Assembly (NCBI GenBank): GCA_900544435.1
Contig: UQVG01000043.1
Coordinates: 1 to 11,196, forward strand
Length of the DNA: 11,196 bases
Source: an uncultured Erysipelotrichaceae bacterium
GTDB lineage: Bacteria; Bacillota_I; Bacilli_A; Erysipelotrichales; Coprobacillaceae
Direction: 5' to 3'
A model generated the notes under the pieces. That model saw nothing but the letters and a program-made list of their open reading frames with translations. It was not told where the DNA came from and searched no databases. Of the stretch, positions 6,299 through 11,196 are shown one piece after another (position 1 is the first letter of the stretch; each line of letters starts with the position of its first letter). Position numbers and translations under genes: made by a program.

Positions 6299-7303
6299 AT
6301 GAATACAACAATTATAGATAAGATATTAATTCATATGCTAGATATGGAACATAGTCAAATTATTTATTCTGATCAATTTATTGATTTAATAGAAGGAACA
6401 ACAGAATATTATGATAAAAAAATAGAAAAATGTTTAACAAATACAACAATTAAAGAACTTGTTGTAGGAAGTGAACATCATCTATTACAAGCAGCAAGAA
6501 ATATGATCATTGATGATGAACAATTTATTGATGAATCTAAAAAAATTGCTCAAGATTTATTTGCTGTCAGTAAATATGTTGAAGAAATGCCTAATAGTAA
6601 CTTGATGTTTGTTGAATGTAAAGTAGATGGGGAAAAGATGATTCTCATCATGAAATTAAATTATAAAGTGACACCTATTTCTGTTGTGGAAGAAGTAGAT
6701 GGAAAGAGATTTATTAAATTTGTAAACAGACAAAGTCTTCCTCCTAAAACTTCAGCTGTGGAAGAAGCTATTATTATCAATGTTGATCAAAGTACAATTT
6801 CTTTAATTGAAAAAAGATTTCAAATAGATGGTAAACCAGGATATTACTTAAATGATCAATATATTAAAGGTGAACCTAAATTAACTGATAAACAAAAAAT
6901 GAGTATTGTCAATAAAGTTGTTAAAAAAGTTGATAGTGAATATAACGTTTTTGAAGGTGATCCTACAGCTATGGTCAAAAAAGAAATGATTGATTTAGTA
7001 ATGGAACATTTACCATTAAAACCAATGGAAATTGCTAAAAAAGTAATGGGTGATGATTATAATGCAAAGGAAGAAGTTGAAACAATCATGAGAGATCTAG
7101 GCATTGAAGAAGATGATGAAATTGTCAATGTACCACTTTCATTAGATCGTATGTCAAGATGTAAACTTGTTTTGGATGATGATCGTATTATTGAATTGAA
7201 TGTTGAAGATTATTTAAATCATGAAAACATTACAACTGAAACAGATATGTCAGGATATTCAACAATTACTTTAAATAATATCAAGGATATTAAGATTAAA
7301 TAA
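6299..7303 (+). CDS. NdpA/YejK-type nucleoid-associated protein
   Basis: A 334-residue protein matching in length and layout the 37-kDa nucleoid-associated family (NdpA, E. coli YejK). The N-terminal part has the family's order: an Ile-Leu-Ile-His-Met-Leu-Asp strand (9-15), a Ser-Asp near 24-25, a helix, then Gln-Asp-Leu-Phe (85-88). Next comes a strand pair ending in MKLNYK (118-123), the place of the family's conserved Lys-Leu-Asn-Tyr. The C-terminal half is charged, with a lysine-rich segment near residues 190-210 and an acidic one (EEDDE). E. coli YejK associates with the nucleoid and with topoisomerases; the role in Firmicutes is little known. I start at ATG 6299, not the in-frame GTG 6290, because GGTGA (6289-6293) overlaps that GTG and is correctly spaced for the ATG. 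Recognition is by remembered family pattern, so the family call is moderate. Confidence 0.68.
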   Translation: MNTTIIDKILIHMLDMEHSQIIYSDQFIDLIEGTTEYYDKKIEKCLTNTTIKELVVGSEHHLLQAARNMIIDDEQFIDESKKIAQDLFAVSKYVEEMPNSNLMFVECKVDGEKMILIMKLNYKVTPISVVEEVDGKRFIKFVNRQSLPPKTSAVEEAIIINVDQSTISLIEKRFQIDGKPGYYLNDQYIKGEPKLTDKQKMSIVNKVVKKVDSEYNVFEGDPTAMVKKEMIDLVMEHLPLKPMEIAKKVMGDDYNAKEEVETIMRDLGIEEDDEIVNVPLSLDRMSRCKLVLDDDRIIELNVEDYLNHENITTETDMSGYSTITLNNIKDIKIK

Positions 7304-7340
7304 AGACAAGAAGTTTTCTTTATGATAGAATAAACAAGCA

Positions 7341-7346
7341 TATAAT
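7341..7346 (+). promoter_or_regulatory. -10 element of the trigger-factor-like gene promoter
   Basis: A perfect TATAAT lies 16 bases before the ATG at 7363. AAAGGA (7348-7353) serves as ribosome binding site with nine bases of spacing. No clear -35 is seen. If this -10 is used, the transcript would start near 7353, inside or just after the ribosome binding site, so the gene may instead be read mainly from upstream. Confidence 0.4.
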
Positions 7347-7362
7347 GAAAGGAAATAGATAA

Positions 7363-8313
7363 ATGAGTAAAGTAATTAAATTAGGTAATTATAAAGGTAT
7401 TGAATTTAAAGTAGAAAAAGTACCTGTATCAAATGAAGAAGTAGAACAACAAATTCAAATGATTTTAGCTCAATCAAGACAAACTGAAGAAAAAGCAGGA
7501 GATACTGTTGAAAATGGTGATATTGCTACAATCGATTTCGTTGGTTTAAAAGATGATGTTGCTTTTGAAGGTGGAACAGGAAATGATTATGATTTAGAAA
7601 TTGGTTCAGGATCATTTATTCCAGGATTTGAAGAACAAATGATTGGAATGAAAGTAAATGAAACAAGAGATTTAAATTTAACTTTCCCAGAAAATTACCA
7701 AGCTGAAGATTTAGCAGGACAAGATGTTGTTTTTAAAGTAACAGTTAAAAAATTATCTGTAAAAAAAGATGCTGAATTAAATGATGCTTTTGTTGAAGGT
7801 TTAGGTGTACCTGAAATTAAAACAGTTGAAGATTTAAAAGCTTATATTAATGAAGGTTTACAACAACAACATGATCAACAATATGAAGCTCAAAAAGAAA
7901 ATACAATTTTTGATGCATTTATGGCAGATAGTGAAGTTGAATTAGATGATGATGCTATTGATGAAGCTTTAGATAGACAAATGTCTTATATGGCTAACCA
8001 AATGATGGCTCAAGGTATTCAATTAGATCAATACTTACAAATGACAGGTATGGATGAAGAAAAATTAAGAGAACAAATGAGACCATCAGCTACTCAACAA
8101 GCTAAGTTAGAAGCTTTAATTGATGAAATTATTGCTGTTGAAAAAATCGTTGTTACTGAAGAAGTTTTAGATGAACAATTAAATATGGTTGGACAAGCTA
8201 ATCAAATGACTAAAGAACAAGTTTTAGAAAAGATTGATTTAGAAGGATTCAAAAGAGATTTATCTCGTATGCAAGCAAGTCGTATTATTGTAAATAATGC
8301 AGTTGAAAAATAA
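7363..8313 (+). CDS. tig: trigger-factor-like chaperone/peptidyl-prolyl isomerase without ribosome-binding domain
   Basis: A 316-residue protein; full trigger factors are about 430. Residues 1-45 match the linker strand between the first two domains (LGNYKGIEFKVEKVPV). Residues 50-131 are the FKBP-type isomerase domain, with IDFVG (57-61), FEGG (68-71), GSGSFIPGFE (81-90), Gly-Met-Lys, LTFPENY (106-112) and VTVKKL. Residues 137-316 are the helical chaperone domain (LNDAFVEGLGV, then long helices rich in Gln, Met and Glu). The N-terminal domain of about 110 residues with the ribosome-docking GFRxGK loop is absent. The upstream gap is only 59 bases and belongs to the preceding gene's end and the leader, so no broken N-terminus is hidden there. 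The protein is acidic. It could act as a free chaperone on released or exported proteins. A full-length tig may exist elsewhere, in which case this would be a paralogue. A terminator follows directly. Confidence 0.88.
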   Translation: MSKVIKLGNYKGIEFKVEKVPVSNEEVEQQIQMILAQSRQTEEKAGDTVENGDIATIDFVGLKDDVAFEGGTGNDYDLEIGSGSFIPGFEEQMIGMKVNETRDLNLTFPENYQAEDLAGQDVVFKVTVKKLSVKKDAELNDAFVEGLGVPEIKTVEDLKAYINEGLQQQHDQQYEAQKENTIFDAFMADSEVELDDDAIDEALDRQMSYMANQMMAQGIQLDQYLQMTGMDEEKLREQMRPSATQQAKLEALIDEIIAVEKIVVTEEVLDEQLNMVGQANQMTKEQVLEKIDLEGFKRDLSRMQASRIIVNNAVEK

Positions 8314-8315
8314 TG

Positions 8316-8345
8316 AAAATTCCACGATATAGTGGAGTTTTTTTA
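8316..8345 (+). terminator. intrinsic terminator of the trigger-factor-like gene
   Basis: AAAATTCCAC (8316-8325) pairs with GTGGAGTTTT (8332-8341) around a six-base loop, ten pairs with one G-T. The T-run continues to 8344. It starts two bases after the TAA stop. Confidence 0.9.
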
Positions 8346-8372
8346 TTATAGTGTATAAAAATAATTTTTTCA

Positions 8373-8400
8373 TTGATATTTAGTTTTGTTAATGTAAAAT
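8373..8400 (+). promoter_or_regulatory. promoter of the trkA-trkH operon
   Basis: TTGATA (8373-8378) and TAAAAT (8395-8400) are separated by 16 bases, a good match to a housekeeping sigma promoter, and follow the preceding terminator. The leader is about 57 bases (from near 8407) and ends in a strong AAGGGGG (8446-8452), unusually far (11 bases) from the trkA ATG. I recognise no riboswitch in the leader. Confidence 0.65.
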
Positions 8401-8463
8401 AGGTTGAGTAATTAAAGAAAAAGGGTTAAAATATTTACTTGTATTAAGGGGGTTTCATTTTTT

Positions 8464-9825
8464 ATGAAAATCATTGTTTTGGGAGCCGGTAAAGTCGGAA
8501 AAACACTTATCAAACATATGGCAAATGAAGATCATGATATTATTGTTGTTGATCAAAATGCAACTAAAGTAGAAGAAGTTGTAAACCAATATGATGTTAT
8601 AGGTGTTGTAGGTAATGGTGGTTCATATGATATTTTAATGGAAGCAGGAGCTGAAGATGCTAACCTTATTATTTGTGTAACTGCTTCAGATGAATTAAAT
8701 ATATTAGCAGGATTAATGGCTAAAAAGATGGGGACAAGACATACAATTGCACGTGTTAGAAATCCTGATTATTCATCACAACGTGATTTTATGAGAAATC
8801 AATTAGGTTTTTCAATGATCGTTAATCCTGAACTTGAAGCTGCAAGTGAAATTCGTCGAGTTTTATCATTTCCTTCAGCTGTTAAAGTAGACACTTTTTC
8901 AAGAGGAAAAGTAGAACTTGCTGAATTTTTTGTTGAAGATCATAGTCGTTTAAATGGAGTAGAATTAAATCAATTACATAAAATTACAAAGACAAATATT
9001 TTAGTATGTGCTGTAAGTCATAATGAAGATGTGATTATTCCAGATGGAAATTATACTATTAAACCTGGTGATCACTTATATATTACAGGAACACATCGTG
9101 ATTTATCAAAATTCTGTTTGGATATTGGTGTTATTACAAGTCGTATTAAAAATGTCATCATTATTGGTGGAGGAAAAATTGCATATTATTTATCTAAACA
9201 ATTATCTACTCAAGGAATTAAAGTTAAGATTATTGAAAAAGATGAAAATCGTTGCCAAGTTTTAGCTGAAAAATTACCATATGTGACAATTATTCATGGT
9301 GATGGTAGTGATGATGAATTATTAAATGAAGAAGGTATTGAAAATACAGATGCTGTTTTAGCACTTACTGGATTAGATGAAGAAAATATTGTTTTATCAC
9401 TATCAGCAAAGAGTCTTTACCATAAAAAGACAATTGCGAAAGTGACAAGAATGAACTATACGGGATTATCTGATGTTTTAAAGGTAGATAGTATTGTAGC
9501 ACCAAAGAAAATTGTTGCTAGTCAAATTATTAGATATGTACGTGCTAAGATGAATAAAGATCATGATTCATCAGTTAAAACACTTTATAAAATTGTTGAT
9601 GGTGAAGTAGAAGCTGTTGAATTTAAAGTAACAGAACATTTTAAATTTTTACATAAAACAATAAATGAAATGAGAATTAAGGAACATGTTTTAGTAGCAG
9701 CGATTATTAGAGAAAATGAAGTAATTGTTCCAAAAGGAAATACAACAATGGAATTAAATGATTACGTAATTATTGTTTCTCGTGGAGAAATCATGAAATC
9801 ATTAAATGATATGTTGAGGGATTAG
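8464..9825 (+). CDS. trkA: TrkA, NAD-binding regulatory subunit of Trk K+ uptake
   Basis: A 453-residue cytoplasmic protein of full TrkA length with two tandem RCK modules. The first Rossmann half (1-120) has GAGKVG (7-12) and, after the second strand, Asp30 for the NAD ribose. Its C-terminal RCK_C half spans about 135-215. The second Rossmann half starts near 229 with IIIGGGKIAYYL, has an acidic IIEKD (256-260) and GDGSDD (279-284), and is followed by RCK_C at about 370-450. TrkA rings sit under the TrkH channel and gate it in response to nucleotides. Having two modules in one chain marks it as TrkA and not the single-module KtrA. Only two bases separate its TAG from trkH, so the pair is one operon with coupled translation. 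Nothing in the sequence looks broken. Confidence 0.95.
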   Translation: MKIIVLGAGKVGKTLIKHMANEDHDIIVVDQNATKVEEVVNQYDVIGVVGNGGSYDILMEAGAEDANLIICVTASDELNILAGLMAKKMGTRHTIARVRNPDYSSQRDFMRNQLGFSMIVNPELEAASEIRRVLSFPSAVKVDTFSRGKVELAEFFVEDHSRLNGVELNQLHKITKTNILVCAVSHNEDVIIPDGNYTIKPGDHLYITGTHRDLSKFCLDIGVITSRIKNVIIIGGGKIAYYLSKQLSTQGIKVKIIEKDENRCQVLAEKLPYVTIIHGDGSDDELLNEEGIENTDAVLALTGLDEENIVLSLSAKSLYHKKTIAKVTRMNYTGLSDVLKVDSIVAPKKIVASQIIRYVRAKMNKDHDSSVKTLYKIVDGEVEAVEFKVTEHFKFLHKTINEMRIKEHVLVAAIIRENEVIVPKGNTTMELNDYVIIVSRGEIMKSLNDMLRD

Positions 9826-9827
9826 TT

Positions 9828-11196
9828 ATGAATAGAAGAATGATTGTATTTGCGATAGGTAAACTCTTATCAATGACAGGATTACTTTTATTTATTCCTG
9901 TTTTAATTTCTTTTATCTATCATGAAAGTCAAGGTGTATATTTTGGAATTGTTGGTTTAGTTTTACTTATACTTGGAACACTTGTTTCAAAAAAAGCACC
10001 AAAAAAGAAAAATATTTATGCAAGAGAAGGTTTTGTCATTGTTGCATTAAGTTGGATTTTAGTTTCTGCTTTTTCAGCAATTCCTTATGTTTTATCAGGT
10101 GAAATTCCTCGTTATATTGATGCCTTTTTTGAAATGGTTTCAGGATTTACAACAACAGGATCATCTATTCTTACAAATATTGAAGCGATGAGTCATACAG
10201 GATTATTTTGGCGTAGTTTTACTCATTGGATTGGTGGAATGGGAATTTTAGTTTTTGTTATTGCTTTTATTCCAATTGCTTCAGGAAGATCTATGCATAT
10301 TTTAAAAGCTGAAGTTCCAGGACCGGTTGTTGGAAAACTTGTTTCTAAAGTACGTGCAACAGCGAGAATTCTTTATTTTATTTATGCAGCATTAACAGTC
10401 ATAGAAATTATTTTGTTATTACTTGGTGGAATGCCTGTATTTGATAGTATTTTAAATGCTTTTGGAACGGCAGGTACAGGTGGTTTTGCAATCAAAAATG
10501 CCAGTATTGCGGCTTATCATAATGCTTATTATGATGTTGTTATTACTATTTTTATGATTTTATTTGGAATCAACTTTAACTTATTCTATTTTATTTTAAT
10601 TGGTAAAGTAAAAGATGCTTTACGCAGTGAAGAACTTCATTATTATTTAGGAATTATAGCATTATGTATTCTTGTCATTACATGTAACGTTTTACCAATG
10701 TATAAAAATATTTTAGAAGCTTTACGTTATGCAAGTTTTACAGTAGGTTCAACAATTACAACAACAGGATTTGTAGTTGTTGATTATGGAAAGTGGCCAC
10801 TTTTATCACAAATGATTATTCTTGTTTTAACATTTGTAGGAGCAAGTTCTGGTTCTACAGGTGGAGGTATCAAGATTTCAAGAATTGTCATGTATTTTAA
10901 AAGTGCACGTAAAGAATTAAGAAAAGCACTTCATCCGCATAGTGTACAAACTGTTGAGTTTGAAAATCAAGCAGTGGATAGTAATGTGATTAGTTCAATG
11001 CAAGGATATTTAGTGATTTATTTAATAATCTTTGTTGTTTCTTTGCTTATTTTATCATGTTATAAAATTGATTTTACCAGTGCTTTTTCAGCCGTAGCAA
11101 CATGTTTAAATAATGTTGGTCCAGGTATGAATATTGTTGGTCCAGTAGGAAATTTCTCATCTTTATCAGATGTATCAAAACTTGTCTTATCTTTTG
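9828..11196 (+). CDS. trkH: TrkH, K+ channel/transporter subunit (3' end outside window)
   Basis: The frame stays open from ATG 9828 to the window edge, giving 456 residues; TrkH proteins are usually near 480, so little is missing. It is an integral membrane protein with many hydrophobic helices and four pore-loop repeats of the Trk/Ktr/HKT superfamily. Their filter segments are FTTTGSS (107-113), GTAGTGGF (213-220), ITTTGF (310-315) and CLNNVGPG (426-433), each with the K+-selectivity glycine. Other TrkH marks are HWIGGMGI (133-140) and GASSGSTGGGIKISR (338-352). An ideal GAGGG (9816-9820) inside the end of trkA lies seven bases before the ATG. With TrkA it forms a K+ uptake system. Confidence 0.95.
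   Translation, partial: MNRRMIVFAIGKLLSMTGLLLFIPVLISFIYHESQGVYFGIVGLVLLILGTLVSKKAPKKKNIYAREGFVIVALSWILVSAFSAIPYVLSGEIPRYIDAFFEMVSGFTTTGSSILTNIEAMSHTGLFWRSFTHWIGGMGILVFVIAFIPIASGRSMHILKAEVPGPVVGKLVSKVRATARILYFIYAALTVIEIILLLLGGMPVFDSILNAFGTAGTGGFAIKNASIAAYHNAYYDVVITIFMILFGINFNLFYFILIGKVKDALRSEELHYYLGIIALCILVITCNVLPMYKNILEALRYASFTVGSTITTTGFVVVDYGKWPLLSQMIILVLTFVGASSGSTGGGIKISRIVMYFKSARKELRKALHPHSVQTVEFENQAVDSNVISSMQGYLVIYLIIFVVSLLILSCYKIDFTSAFSAVATCLNNVGPGMNIVGPVGNFSSLSDVSKLVLSF

Noticed and set aside
7298..7325. Possible terminator after the NdpA-like gene (TAAAGA ... TCTTTA)
   Set aside because: The stem is short, almost all A-T, has a C/T mismatch and lacks a T-run, so termination is not supported; the trigger-factor-like gene may receive read-through.
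8401..8463. Possible K+-related or c-di-AMP riboswitch in the trkA leader
   Set aside because: The leader is only about 57 bases, too short for the ydaO-type c-di-AMP riboswitch, and shows no recognised conserved core or terminator/antiterminator pair.
9044..9265. Open frame of 73 codons on the + strand, inside trkA
   Set aside because: It is a shifted frame of a well-conserved RCK protein, with an Ile/Leu-biased composition expected of a shadow.
1..11196. Frequent GATCAA/TGATCA words across the window, considered as a repeat or uptake signal
   Set aside because: They mostly come from Asp-Gln and Asp-His codon pairs (GAT CAA/CAT) in frame; a rough estimate of GATC number is close to that expected for this base composition.

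Overview
The window is AT-rich, gene-dense DNA from a low-GC Gram-positive bacterium. A gut Erysipelotrichia-type lineage (Coprobacillus, Catenibacterium and relatives) is my best guess. The reasons are strong AGGAGG-type ribosome binding sites, short gaps, intrinsic terminators with T-runs, A/T-ending codons, the standard genetic code (TGG for Trp, TGA used as a stop after hisC) and a CDP-glycerol (teichoic acid) precursor enzyme. This placement is inference. No rRNA, tRNA, CRISPR array, insertion sequence or phage gene is visible, and no gap between genes exceeds about 150 bases.

Layout. Positions 1-1120 hold the end of a thioredoxin-like gene, then a zinc-ribbon membrane protein, closed by a terminator. 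Positions 1133-4010 are a + strand unit: a PfkA-type phosphofructokinase with substituted key residues, a Cof-type HAD phosphatase and a HisC-type aminotransferase. Its terminator faces, back to back, the terminator of the next unit. Positions 4046-6233 on the - strand carry yaaA, then one reading frame that joins glycerol-3-phosphate dehydrogenase (GpsA) to glycerol-3-phosphate cytidylyltransferase (TagD). A short divergent promoter region (6234-6298) separates yaaA from a + strand gene for an NdpA/YejK-type nucleoid-associated protein. Next come a trigger-factor-like chaperone without the ribosome-binding domain (7363-8313, own terminator) and a trkA-trkH potassium uptake operon (promoter near 8373-8400). 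trkH runs off the window edge.

How the genes work together. The GpsA-TagD protein would carry out two consecutive steps: dihydroxyacetone phosphate to sn-glycerol-3-phosphate to CDP-glycerol. TrkA and TrkH are regulator and channel of one K+ uptake system. The pfkA-HAD-hisC unit is tightly spaced but has no obvious common pathway. Most of the window is core metabolism and housekeeping. The points most worth a second look are the GpsA-TagD fusion with an internal ribosome binding site, the shortened trigger factor and the altered residues in PfkA. I found no clear candidate for a wholly new multi-gene system.
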